A stretch of 64,000 nt of DNA from Mesostigma viride (taxonomy: Eukaryota; Streptophyta; Mesostigmatophyceae; Mesostigmatales; Mesostigmataceae): NCBI GenBank assembly GCA_009746045.1, contig RPFO01000027.1:5145146-5209145 (forward strand). The letters are read 5' to 3'. A program made the position numbers and the translations under genes. Shown piece by piece: positions 31,901-42,245 of the stretch; position 1 is the first letter of the stretch; every line of letters starts with the position of its first letter. Below the pieces are notes generated by a model. The model saw only the letters and a program-made list of their open reading frames with translations. It had not been told where the DNA came from and did no database searches.

Positions 31901-34687
31901 TCTTTCAAATCTTTCCCGTATACTACAATCTTTCTTGTACCCATGCTCGCAACACCGCAGGTCGGCCATACCTACAGGTCTACTGAAGGAAACCTGTTTT
32001 TTTAACCCACTATTCCAGAATTGCTCTCAGCAGATCACAGTTGATCGGTACCCCCCCGCCAGGCTATCCCTATCCACTGGTCGGGTTCTAATTTTCCAAA
32101 TGCTGTGCTGTGTTGATGTGTCCCGAATGCCGGGTGCAAGTTGATAGTAGAATTCAAATTTATTCCACTCAACCTTATGCCTTTCTTGACCACCGACAGC
32201 TAGGTTGGTAAGCATGATATGGACGTCCCCGGCCTCGCCTTCCCTCCTTTGTCCCCCCATTCTCCTCTCCTCACCTGCATTATTCCTCTCCTCTCTCTGC
32301 GTTATTCCTCTCCTTTCCTCTCCTGCATTATTTTTCTCCTCTCCTCTCCTCGCCTGCGTTATTCCCCTCCTCGCCCTTTCCTCACCTCCCTTCTTCCTCC
32401 CGTCAACCCGGCGTCGCCTCCCCTCACCCCCTCCTCGCCCTTGCGTCCCCTCCCCTTGCCCACTCCTCGCCCTGGCCCCGCCACACCTTGCCCTCCCCTC
32501 CCCTTGCTTGCCCGGACCGCGCCTCACCTGGCGGCGCCTCACTTGGACGCGCCTTGCTTGGATCCTCACCTCGCAGACGGGGGACTTTGGGTTTGCATAT
32601 CTGCTCCTTTCCGAGCTGGGCGCGTCCACGATGGGCATCCACATGGCAGCCTTCCTGCGGGAACCCACGGCCCAGGTGAGAAGAGGGAGCTGTGGTGTTA
32701 TGATTGCTGTTTTTGTGGTAGAGCTAGAATAGCAGTTTATGGTGAGAAAAGGGAGCTACGGGATCGTCATTATTCTAAATACTAATAGTATTACTGTTGT
32801 TATCATTGTTATCGCCATGGTAGGGCTAGGATAGCAGTTGAGTGGTGAGAGGTGGAGCTATGTCATTTTGATAATCAAATAGTATGCGTGCCACAAGTTC
32901 GTAGTTAAAACGTTCGAGAGAATACGTCATAGTTACAGTACCACTGTGATTGTAGTAGGATAGTAGTTTAATGGGGAGAAGGCTAGTTAGGGGATAGCTC
33001 CTCAGTCTGCCAGCGGCATAAGACGGTCGAACGTACTGTGATGCATGCGACTACCCAAGTTGTAAGTTGTGGAGTTACATTGAAACCTCTGTACCTTTAG
33101 AAAGTTGGAACTGTTATTGAAGACTTCATTATGTAGCAATCATACAACACAGTTATACAGAATCAAATTCAATCTCGTGACTGCGTGACGGGGCACCAGT
33201 TTAAGCACTGTCGAACCCAGATAGTGATAAACAGATACAAGGCGAGAAGGAGGCTGAGTCATGACTTGCACGGTGCGCCCCACCTCTCGTCCCTAGTCCT
33301 CACAGTGGTTGCTCACGCGGTCACAGGTGGCTGATAGTAGCGTTTGCTATGTATCTTTTACTAGTACTATCAAATCGGTATTCATCTATGTTTTACTTTC
33401 AGGCTTTTCAGGAAGGATTGACGACATACCCATAAACGCCTCCCAGCAGTATTCAATGATATGAGCATGACATCTGCGGTGCTAAGTTCTGTGACACCTT
33501 TTGGTACCTTGTGGTTTCTCCGATTCGCACCACTGCTTATGTCTGGTCCACTCACAGGTAGGCCGGCAGGGTAGGTTCAAATCTGCTTGGGCCCGTTTTT
33601 GTGTCTTGTTCCGTAAATAGATTTCGTAAATAGCGTCATTTCTACCGCTTCACAAGATTCCGCGTTTGAGTGTGGGGCCCTGGATTAGATCTCTCATATG
33701 CAGTTACGGTGCGATTGTCCGTACATCTGGCTGTACAAAGGCATTAGATAGAATCATGATGAAAGAATGGACTCAATATCGGGCTGTTGTTCTTCTAAGC
33801 TAATGCCTTTCTCGGCATCAGCGTGCTGGAGCCGCGGCAGCTACTGCACCTTACGCAGAGCAGCTTACCACGCCTTCTATGATAAACATCCGTTTCATAC
33901 TCTTCAATGGCTCTTCTTCTACACTATTCAGCCATGCTTTTTCTGGTGCTTTCCACCACCACCACCACCACCACTACCACCACCACCACCACCACCACCA
34001 CCACCACCACCACCACCACCACCACCACCACCACCACCACCACCACCACCACCACCACCACCACCACCACCACCACCACCACCACCACCACCACCATCTA
34101 TGCCACTTCCTGCAGGCGGACCTACAGAGAGCCCTTGACCAAGCCATGGTCCAGACCCCGGTACCTCCGGTGCCTTCAACCCCCGAAGCACCCCCACGGT
34201 CGCCTGCGAACCGCCAGGCACCCCCTCACCCACAGCCACACCTGCCTCTGCCGGCACATCAACAGACAGCACCACAGCCACCGCCGCCACAATCACAGCC
34301 GCAGCCAAGACAGCAGCCTCTGCCATCACAGTCAGCTATGCAGCAGTTTGTGCCGCAACAGGTACTGCCGCAGTGGTTAGCGAGGCAACAGGTACCGGCG
34401 CAGCCCACGGAGGCATCACTGCCACTGCCACCGTCGCTTCTGCCACCAACCCAAGGAGTTTCATCAGTGCCGTCGTCAGCGCCGTCGCCGCCGCTGCTGC
34501 CACCATCGCCTCCCCTCCCACATCATCAGCAAATGCCAGAGCCAGCAAACCTGCCGGTGGCACAAGTGCAGCTGCTGGCTGCAACGCAGGCACTCCTGCG
34601 AGCACAGCCAAGTCTCCCGCTGGACCGGCCAGTCTCGCAGGCAGAGTTAGAGGCCCAGACGCGAGCGCTCCTGCAGTCCTTGCCACC
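19982..34687 (+). CDS. Paralog A: long disordered protein related to the PARP-RING-DTC gene, catalytic half not found
   Basis: Exons read from GT-AG sites with matching phases: 19982-20980, 21484-22384, 24276-25792, 27094-27189, 28671-31346, 32577-32675, 34116-34687 (about 2290 codons). The start is chosen because MGVQPRAPP aligns with MVVQPRV of paralog B; an upstream in-frame ATG exists at 19817. Exon 1 encodes the shared N-terminal domain (about 20055-20560, [13 protein letters not shown]). Exons 2, 3, 5 and 7 are Pro/Gln/Ala/Glu-rich and probably disordered. The ends of exons 3 and 5 with exons 4 and 6 encode two copies of a short helical module. Exon 7 ends in the same phase (2) as the exon that precedes the PARP domain in paralog B, but nothing PARP-like follows. 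A splice to 34796 would stop after about 21 codons. It may be a truncated gene, a pseudogene, or a catalytically empty relative. Confidence 0.65.
21362..21450. repeat. Tandem repeat in paralog A intron 1
   Basis: About four copies of a 25-bp unit containing CGACAGTCTTGCTGCAA, ending about 30 bases before the exon 2 acceptor. Confidence 0.8.
23091..23340. repeat. 50-bp tandem repeat, five copies, paralog A intron 2
   Basis: Five head-to-tail units (starting CCTTATTGGTCCTTCACC) of exactly 50 bp with two or three variable positions. Adjacent rather than spaced, so not a CRISPR array. Confidence 0.9.
23970..24252. repeat. 12-bp C-rich array (CCCCACCCCTTT), paralog A intron 2
   Basis: About 23 near-perfect 12-bp units ending about 20 bases before the exon 3 acceptor at 24275. 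It is a strong pyrimidine strand next to the splice site. The frames through it on both strands are low-complexity artefacts. Confidence 0.9.
26797..27010. repeat. 37-bp tandem repeat, paralog A intron 3
   Basis: About six units containing TAGGCTTGATGTCTAGGC, ending about 80 bases before exon 4. Confidence 0.85.
28252..28508. repeat. 59-bp tandem repeat, paralog A intron 4
   Basis: About four units containing GCGGTTCCGCTTATAGCAC and GATAGCAGCTGATGTGAAC. A single related unit occurs at 58928-58973, upstream of paralog C. Confidence 0.85.
33951..34096. repeat. (CCA)n trinucleotide array beside the exon 7 acceptor of paralog A
   Basis: About 48 near-perfect CCA units end 19 bases before the acceptor CAG at 34113-34115. 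If the intron were retained the array would encode poly-Pro, poly-His or poly-Thr depending on frame. Confidence 0.9.
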
Positions 34688-35143
34688 GTGATGGCTGTGT
34701 GCATTGGCAACCGTGTGCTGGCATACTCTCTTAACTTTGCAGCAAGTAAATTATCGGCAAAATTTCTGCCTATTTTCTTTAGTTTGCAGCTGTAATGGAG
34801 GCCACTGCTGGCTTCCCTTGCCTCTACCTCTTACTCTGGCTTTGCTCTGACAGTGGCGGAGATAAAGCGCATGCAGCCTTGCATGGCAAAGTCAGCGCCA
34901 GCGCTTCAGTCGGTGAATTGAGGAGGGTACACCAGTATGATGTTGGAGTGGCCCGACAGAATAGCAGGCCACTTGAGGGTGTAGTGACCTCGAACGGCGC
35001 TATTTTATGGTGGCCGCTCAAATGGAGGCCACACATGGCCACCCATGAAGACCAGGGCGGCTATCTATGAGGGGCCATCGATTAATTATCACGTAGACTG
35101 CGCCACGTGGGTACCAATAAAGAAACCTTAATTAATTCATTCA
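34688..35143. other. End of paralog A homology and start of the LINE nest
   Basis: Homology to paralog B stops at the donor-like GTGATG at 34688. A plausible acceptor (CTTTAGTTTGCAG) ends at 34795, but the exon after it stops within about 21 codons. From about 35060 the sequence has the TTAA-rich, CACGTAGACTGCGCCACGTG-like signature of LINE tails. Confidence 0.5.
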
Positions 35144-35740
35144 TTAAACTCGTGCTCCCGTTGGGGAGTCACGGAGCACCGAAGTGCTTTTAATCCCTGT
35201 GTGTGCACAACAGGAAGAAAGGGCAGAGACCCCCTTTCTCCTTCATGCCAAAGGCATGCCACAGCCAGCTGCAATCGGGAACGGTAAACGATCCGGCGAG
35301 ATCTGTGGGTGCAATAAGACCCATGTGAGCATATCATAACAAGGAGCGTGAGCAAGTAATCTGAGCATAGCCAGGACGTAGCATGGCTGTACAAGGACTA
35401 AGCTAAGGCTATGGCTGGTTGTGTACCGTGTGTTAGCGGTGCACGTGACTAGGTATGGTGGCACAGCTAGGCAAACATTCTAAGCATGGCGCTGCCATGG
35501 CGGCAGCGACTACCAATGGATACAAGCCTTAGGAGCTAGGGCTATCATGCAAGCTATTCTAGCCTGCAGGGGGCGTTCACATCTTGTGGTTGATCATCAG
35601 GTCCCCGCCCCTCCAGTACACCTTGGGCTTCTGGGGGTCTTGCTTGTGGTGAAGGTATTCCGGCCACAGGTCGCGTCGCTGCTGCTGCTGAGCGGGGGCC
35701 AGGTCGTCGAAAGAAACCCTCAACCCTTATACAAATGAGG
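35144..35740 (-). mobile_element. 5'-truncated copy of the ORF1-only retroelement
   Basis: Reverse-complement match to 38430-39003: the C-terminal end of ORF1 (35577-35715), then the 3' UTR ending in the UUCG and CTCCC/GGGAG hairpins and a TTAA-type tail at the low-coordinate end. It lies inverted relative to the complete copy 1.3 kb away. Confidence 0.8.
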
Positions 35741-36061
35741 AAGGGATGGGGGGCGATTAATTAATTCATTAATTAATTAATCAATTAATGACATTCCAAT
35801 CCCATGGAAGGACTAGGGTAGCTGTCTGAGAGGAAAGATGCGAAGACTGTGGGAGCCGCGTGGCTATCTGTAGGAAGACCTGCATGGAAATGAATGCTCA
35901 CGGCCGACTGGTACAAACGTGAATTAAACTCAGTCCGTACATGTATACGTGTACCATTAGCCCCCATGATTTGTGCTGCATGACGCAGTAACACAACGCC
36001 TATTTCACCCTGATCCATATATTTGAAAGTGCTGTGCTTTGTGATTCTCCATGTAGTGGGC

Positions 36062-36904
36062 CGAGGTCAACTACCCTACTTCAGGCCGCTTCAAGCTGCT
36101 CGACAGTTGGCTTCCCGACTGCGAGGACGACATGACGACACGGATCGGCATGGCGTGGGCGCACCTCCATGACCACCGCCGCTGGTGGAGCAACCCCGCC
36201 CTACCCCGGATCGTCAAGCGTGACCTCTTCAAGGTCGTCATTCTGACGATCCTGACCTACGGCGCCGAGACCTGGACACTGACGCAGGAGCTGGAGCAAC
36301 GACTCGACGGCGCCGTCACCAAGATGCTGCGCAAGGCCCTTAAGATCCCCTTTGGCCCTTAACATCCCACATTAGTAATGAGGATTTGTACGCTGATTTG
36401 CCCTATGTTTCCCACATTATTAGGCACAGGCGCCTGGGCCTAGCCGGGCACCTGGCCCGCACCGATCAGGTAGATACATCAGATAGATAGCTGGCACCAA
36501 GCCCGCCCAGCCTGGGCGATATGTCCTCACCTGGCGTGCCCCCGGCCGCGCGCGGCAGGGCCGCCACCCGTGGACTTTTCGTGATAGACTCGGCATGGAC
36601 ATGTGCTACACTAGACGTGACGGGCTCACACCCGGGCAGCCTCCTGGTTTGTCTGTAATATGGAGGCAGATGGTACGCAAGGATAGATGGCAAGTAGTGA
36701 TGAAGGAGACCACCCCCAAGTCTGTGGGGGCTCCGCGTGTGACCAATTAGTATGGCATTCATAGCGATTCGGACCGCGGTGCCCACACCCCTGTAACTAG
36801 GACCTAGATAGCTTACACCATCCATTCCATCCCATGTTCCCCTACCACTGAGGACTTATGCTCACGTGACGCAGTCACGTGTCTATTGATTCATTCATTA
36901 ATTA
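36062..36904 (+). mobile_element. LINE family A fragment with 11-bp TSD
   Basis: Flanked by ATGTAGTGGGC at 36051-36061 and 36905-36915. It contains the C-terminal part of ORF2 (open frame 36132-36362 with LTYGAETWTL), broken by a small duplication near 36355, then the family A 3' UTR, the terminal hairpin at 36868-36886 and a TTAA-type tail. A classic 5'-truncated target-primed insertion. Confidence 0.88.
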
Positions 36905-37226
36905 ATGTAGTGGGCACATATTTACTCGAAGTGGGCACATTAATTGATTAATAAATCAATTAATAGACACGTGACTGCGTGATTAATAGACGTACACGTG
37001 ACTGCGTCACGTGAGCATAAGTCCTCCATTAGAGCTAAGTGCATGCCAGCTAGACGCGAAAATGGCTGACGGCGGTATGGCTGACGGCGGAGTTCAGATC
37101 TTTTGCGTCTGAGCCCCAAATTCGGTCAGACCACTTGCATTCGATGCGCCTTTCTAAGACGCACTTGCCAGTATAAACGGTTACGGCTGCCACGCAGTAT
37201 AGACAAAGTTACGCACGTGACCAGCT

Positions 37227-38600
37227 ATGACGACTACCAAAGCAAAACGAGGGCTGGAAAAGGAGCTGGCACAGCTTCCCAGCGCCCAGCCCAACCCTCT
37301 CGCCCTCGCCATTGTTCAGCCGCCAGGCTTACCCGCCAAACCCTCGCCAAGCGCCTCGCCTGAGCCCAAGAAACCATGCCACGATCGCCACAAATGGAGC
37401 AAATTCTTGCCCGGCGACGGAATGTTCTCCCTCCTCGAGTGGCAGCAGCTGTCGCCGCAGGAAGTCGTCGAAGTTCTCCAGTTCCTCACACAGGAGCGGA
37501 AGCTCTTTGTGCCCTGGAGAGGGAGGGCGGCTATCGACTACCGCGACACGTCCTGGCTCTACACCTGTGCCGAATCCCGCCAACGCGAGTCTATCTTGAC
37601 CAGCTACTACCAGCGCAGCTTCGGCGCCATCCACAGAGAACTTTGGAACGCACTCAACGCCCCAGCCCCCGCACAGCCGGCAGCCCCATCGGCTTCCTCC
37701 CTCTGCAAGGATGACATCCGCGCAGTGCTGGAGGAGCACGTGACCTGGCCGCTGGCCGAGAAGATGACCTCGCTGAACACCACGCTCAACACGGTCGAGG
37801 CCCGGGTCTCCAACGTGGAAACCAAGGTCGTCCACAAGCTACAACCACAGTTCACGGCGCTACACACCGCGGCGCAGGCTTCGGAAACGCATGCTGCACT
37901 TGTCTCTCGCCTTAACCAGGTGGAAGGCAAGTGCGGCGTGCTCATGAAGAAGCTTGAGGCCATCACCGCCCACACCGAGGCCCTGGCCACACAGGTCCCA
38001 AAGCTAGCGGAGCAGACGGCCACCATTGCCTCCCAGCCACCCCGGCAGGATGCTGGTGACCTCCCGCTCTCCTACGCGGACCTGCTGCGGACAGCGACCG
38101 CCTCCACCACCGACGCCATCGCCACGAAGCTCCAGGAGCTGGAGGACCACCGCCAGGCCCAGCAACGGGAGGTCACCGATCGCGCTCGCCGCGAGTGCCG
38201 AGTGGTGCTACGTCGCTTCCCCCAGAAGCCAGGTGAGACGTCAACCTCCCTTGCTGACGAGATCAAGAAACAGCTTCTTACCCTCATGGGCCTGGTAGGT
38301 GAGGTAGAACTGCGTGGGTGCCACCGCCTTCCCCACTCACGGGACAAGGCGGCCACCCCACCAGTCCTGCTCACCTTCATCTCCCCTGAGGATAAGCAGC
38401 GGTTCCTCTCTCGTCGCAAGCGGTTGCACGACCTCACCTGGACGCTGGATGACGACCTAACCCCCGCTCAGCAACAGCAGCGACGCGACCTGTGGCCGGA
38501 ATACCTCCGCCATAAGCAGGACCCCCAGAAGCCCAAGGTGTACTGGAGGGGCGGGGACCTGATGATCAACCACAAGATGTGGACGCCCCCAGCGGGCTAG
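37227..38600 (+). CDS. LINE ORF1-type RNA-binding protein (457 aa)
   Basis: Intact frame. The N-terminal part is Pro/Ser-rich with a basic cluster (PEPKKPCHDRHKW). The middle (about residues 155-330) has long helical heptad-like stretches expected to form a coiled coil. The C-terminal third (CRVVLRRFPQKPGE ... CHRLPHSRDK ... PPVLLTF ... DDDLTPAQQQQRRDLWPEY ... GGDLMINHKMW) follows the RRM plus C-terminal domain plan of L1-type ORF1 proteins, which trimerise, bind element RNA and act as chaperones. The start is the first ATG of the frame. No Cys knuckle is visible. Confidence 0.82.
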   Translation: MTTTKAKRGLEKELAQLPSAQPNPLALAIVQPPGLPAKPSPSASPEPKKPCHDRHKWSKFLPGDGMFSLLEWQQLSPQEVVEVLQFLTQERKLFVPWRGRAAIDYRDTSWLYTCAESRQRESILTSYYQRSFGAIHRELWNALNAPAPAQPAAPSASSLCKDDIRAVLEEHVTWPLAEKMTSLNTTLNTVEARVSNVETKVVHKLQPQFTALHTAAQASETHAALVSRLNQVEGKCGVLMKKLEAITAHTEALATQVPKLAEQTATIASQPPRQDAGDLPLSYADLLRTATASTTDAIATKLQELEDHRQAQQREVTDRARRECRVVLRRFPQKPGETSTSLADEIKKQLLTLMGLVGEVELRGCHRLPHSRDKAATPPVLLTFISPEDKQRFLSRRKRLHDLTWTLDDDLTPAQQQQRRDLWPEYLRHKQDPQKPKVYWRGGDLMINHKMWTPPAG

Positions 38601-38960
38601 AATAGCAATAGCCCTAGCTTGTAACCATTGGAGTCACTGTCGCTAAGGCAGCCATGCCTAGAATGTTTGCCTAGCTGTGCCAACAAACCTAGTCACGTGC
38701 CGCCAACGCACGGTACACAACCAGCCATAGCCTTAGCCTAGTTCTAGTACAGCCATGCTACGCCCTGGCTATGTTCAGATTACTTGCCCACGCTCCTTGC
38801 TATGACATGCTCACATGGGTCTTATTGCACCCACAGTTTGCCGGATCGTTAGCCTGTCCTTTTAGCTAGCCGCGCCCGATTGCAGCTGTGGCATGCCTTT
38901 GGCATGAAGGAGACTGGGGGTCTCTGCCCTTTCTCCTGTAGTGCACACACAGGGATTAAA

Positions 38961-38997
38961 AGCACTTCGGTGCTCCGTGACTCCCCAACGGGAGCAC
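38961..38997 (+). promoter_or_regulatory. 3'-terminal stem-loops of the ORF1-only element
   Basis: AGCAC-TTCG-GTGCT (38961-38974) is a perfect stem closed by a UUCG tetraloop. It is followed by CTCCC-CAAC-GGGAG (38981-38994), next to the tail. GTGCTCC (38970-38976) can instead pair with GGAGCAC (38991-38997), so two mutually exclusive folds exist. The second hairpin is shared with LINE family B. A recognition role for the RT is inferred from other LINEs. Confidence 0.6.
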
Positions 38998-39030
38998 GAG
39001 TTTAATTAATTAATTAATTAATAAGTCCTC

Positions 39031-39160
39031 AGTGGGAGGGGAATATGGGATTAAAATAATGAATTAATTAATTAACTAATAGACACGTGACTGCGTCACG
39101 TGAGCATAAGTCCTCACTGGGAGGGGAACATGGGATGGAATGGATGGTGTGAGCTATCTA
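39031..39160 (-). repeat. LINE family A 3'-end fragments
   Basis: Two successive pieces of the family A 3' UTR (AGTGGGAGGGGAATATGGG, then the terminal hairpin at 39086-39104 and AGTCCTCACTGGGAGGGG), the first being the target of the ORF1-only insertion. Confidence 0.7.
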
Positions 39161-39790
39161 AGTCAGTCACGTGTCTGAACGGAGGGTGGGGGCGGAGATG
39201 GATGGAGCCCAGATCTCGCCGTCAGAGCGCTGGAGAAGGGAGTTAATTGAGGATGGTGTGCCCGGAGCTGGGGGCGGGGGCAGCCAAACAGCATGCCGTG
39301 GGCGGTCCAGCGGCTGCCGTTGCTGCCGAGGAGGCGATCTTGGTCATCTATAGAGATGGAGGCACAGGTCGTAAAGCAAGGCGTAGTCCCCGTAGAAGAT
39401 GCAGTGCAGAGCATCGGATGGAGACATGTTGGTCCAGTCGTGATCATCGACCTTGAAAGGTTGGGGCCGAAAGCGCGGTTCAGAGGGGCGGGACCCTCCT
39501 GTTTTGTCGGCTGAGCGGGTGCGTTTCGGGTCAGGCGATGCCGATGGCGATGGCGAGGCATTAAGCCCGGGAGGTTGCTGGGCGACCACCAGTGCACGAC
39601 TAGTGTCACCGCTGCCTGCCGGACCTGCATGAGAGCGAAGCTGCAGCCTGAGCTGCAGAATTTTCATGGCCGAGCGCATCCGCCAAACTGCGTCAACTGC
39701 GTCAAAGGACGTTTGCTCGTCATATATTGCGTTTTAGATTCGGAAATTATATCAGCATGTGCGTCTTAGAAAGACGAAGTGATAGGCATG
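39161..39790 (-). pseudogene. ORF1 N-terminal fragment, second subfamily
   Basis: The minus-strand frame 39344-39679 reads SPSPSASPDPKR, aligning with SPSPSASPEPKK of the intact ORF1, followed by a divergent stretch. The upstream leader (CTTTCTAAGACGCAC, about 39760-39775) matches the leader of the intact element at 37150-37165. It breaks off at about 39161 next to LINE family A sequence. Confidence 0.65.
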
Positions 39791-39984
39791 GCTTAGCTAT
39801 GGATATGTAGCTATACCTATGATGTAGCTATACCTAGTTCCTAGTTACAGGGTTGCAGGCACTACGGCCCAAATCGCTATGCATGCCAAACTTGTTCACA
39901 CGCGGAGGCCCCACTGACTGGGGGGTGGTACGTGTCCTTCATTACTTTCTGGCACCTGTCTTTATGCGTCATCTGCCTCCATCA

Positions 39985-40880
39985 TGTGACTGCATCATGT
40001 GAGCTGCCTCCATTAATTAATTAAATAGACACGTGACTGCGTCACGTGAGCATAAGTCCTCAGCTGCCTCCATTAATTAAGTAATTAATAGACACATGAC
40101 TGCGTCACTACTGGCTATCTATCCTTGCGTACCATCTGCCTCCATTAATTAATTAATTAATTAATTAATTAATAGACACGTGATCTGCCTCCATTAATTA
40201 ATTAATTAATTAACTAATTAATTAATAGACACGTGACTGCGTCACGTGAGCATAAGTCCTCAGTGGGAGGGGAACATGGGATGGAATGGATGCTATAAGC
40301 TATCTAGGTCCTAGTTACAGGGGTGTGGGCACCGCGGCCCGAATCGCTATGAATGCCATACTTGGTCGCACGCGGAGCCCCCACAGGCTTGGGGGTGGTC
40401 TCCTTCATTACTACTTGCCATCTATCCTTGCGCACCATCTGCCTCCATATTACAGACAAGCCAGGAGGCTGCCCGGGGGTGAGCCCGTCACCTCTAGTGT
40501 AGCACATGACCATGCCGAGTCTATCACGAAAAGTCCACGGGTGGCGGCCCGGCCGCGCGCGGCCTGGGGCACGCCAGGTGAGGACATATCGCCCAGGCTG
40601 GGCGGGCTTGGTGCCAGCTAGTCTAGCTGCCTCCATATTACAGACAAACCATGCAGGCGGCTCCCCGGGCGTGAGCCCGCCCCGTCGTAGGTAACACATG
40701 TCCATGCCTAGCCAATGATGACGACCTGACGCCAGCCCAGCAGCAGCAACGCTGCGGCCAGTGGCCCGACTACATCCGCCACAACCCCGAGAAGCCCTAA
40801 GTGTACTGGCGGGGCGGGGACCTTTATGTCAACAAGAAACTATGGAGGCCCCCCCGATCATGATTAGAAAATAATGACAT
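39985..40880 (-). mobile_element. Nested LINE tails: family A 3' fragments and an ORF1 3' remnant
   Basis: Repeated tails of TTAA units, each with a CACGTG-type hairpin (about 40029 and 40226), precede a 400-base family A 3' fragment (40226-40625) that closely matches 13019-13440. A second short fragment follows (40626-40715). An ORF1 C-terminal remnant lies at 40705-40862 on the plus strand (DDDLTPAQQQQR, an in-frame stop, then VYWRGGDLYVN). This records several successive insertions into earlier tails. Confidence 0.7.
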
Positions 40881-42240
40881 ACAACAGCAGACACATAAAA
40901 GGTTAGAGCAGATCTAACACATGCAGTTCATGTTCAGCAGGACTTTAGTGGCCACTGGGGCAGTCCTGAACACACAGTGTGACTGACGGTCTTACTCAAT
41001 TGAGCCATCATGACTTTTGTTGAAAGTGGGTTGTAGTGTCACAGCAGGGGCTGTGGAAGCCCTGTTACGGCAAGGCAGACTCATGGCAGCCCTGCACAAC
41101 CAGATAAGATGCATGGACTCACTGGACAATCCACCGTGGCTAAAAACTTTGAAAAAAAACTTGGCAAATCCGAGGCTAGCCATAATTTTAAAACACAGAA
41201 TGTACAGAAAATGAGGCCTGATCAATGCACTGACCACGGCGTACTACACAAGCAGAAAGCCCATCCTCCAGTTGAGGGAACTTATCTGAACTAGCATTAT
41301 TTTTGTGGCTTTCTTAACCGTTAAATTCAGCACGCAGAGCCACAACGGCGGTGCATGACTGACAGGAAATGCATCACCCCAACGAGTGCCTGTGGCAGAA
41401 CGTGCCAGGGACTATGGTAGGAGTGGACTGCACGCTGCTTTTCTGTACAGCCACCTCGCCGAACAGGCCACCCAGCAAGGCTGGACGGAGTTGGCCATGT
41501 TCAGGGTAATGCGCCCGATCATATTTACACTCTGGCCGGGGAACTCACCCAGCAAACACTTGACCTTGGGTCTCAGACATATCAAGGAGACAACCAGCAG
41601 ACATATGGCTAGTGATCATGGGCCTGGTCGGCTGGCCCCCATGACAATCGTCCATGAATGCAGCGCTCCACAGTTGTCTGGACCGCAGTGGCTAGGCCCA
41701 AGAGCGTCCTTTGGAGCCAGATCTCCATTAATTATGAATTTGCACCCCTCCACTTCGTCGATCCAGGGAACTGGGCCTTCACAGCCGCATACTTGGCGCG
41801 CAGCTCCCTCTGCCGTCACTAGTTACCCGTGCCTGGGAAACTAACGCCCGGAAGTAGATGTACAACATGCATACGCTCGTGGGCGAGAGAAGCGCCCGGG
41901 ATACTGGAGTGGATTGACCGCCGGCATCAGCGAAATCTGCCAAGACATTCTCGCCAATGGCTTTTGTCCAAATCGGTCTGACCATGGGCAAACGAGAGCA
42001 GTGCCCGGCGTTCGGGGATTGGCGAATAACGCCCAGCAGCATCTGGGTAAGTGCATACTGGGGGGGCCATAATGTTACCACCCCACCTGCACCACCTTCG
42101 CCTGCCGCTAGATTTTGCATGGTGATTTCTCCGTGGGGAGACTTTTTCCGTGGTTGAAAATGCATGGTGGTCATCCGCGACGACTCTGCAGGCATGACAA
42201 GCATATACTACCATATAAATGACTCTTGACAAGGTTAGGG
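40881..42240. other. No gene recognised; includes the 3' flank of paralog B
   Basis: Frames at 41386-41844 (+) and 41779-42204 (-) have no domain I can recognise. Nothing resembling the missing PARP half of paralog A was seen on the plus strand. The 3' UTR of paralog B lies at the right end. Confidence 0.4.
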
Positions 42241-42245
42241 GTAGA

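Larger units (their letters stand above)
37027..39020 (+). mobile_element. Complete ORF1-only (HAL1-like) non-LTR retroelement, 1994 bp
   Basis: A perfect 10-bp TSD (ATAAGTCCTC, 37017-37026 and 39021-39030) bounds an element with a 5' leader (37027-37226), one ORF (ORF1, 37227-38600), a 3' UTR and a TTAATTAATT tail. There is no endonuclease or RT. The target is the 3' UTR of a LINE family A copy lying in the opposite orientation. The terminal motif GACTCCCCAACGGGAGCACGA matches LINE family B, so family B ORF2 is the likely helper. Further ORF1 pieces at 35144-35740, 39161-39790 and 40705-40862 show the family is multicopy. Confidence 0.8.

Noticed and set aside
37227-37600. Overlapping frames in ORF1 5' region
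   Set aside because: Shadows of the intact 457-codon ORF1 frame, which alone matches the fragments at 39344-39679 and 35577-35715.
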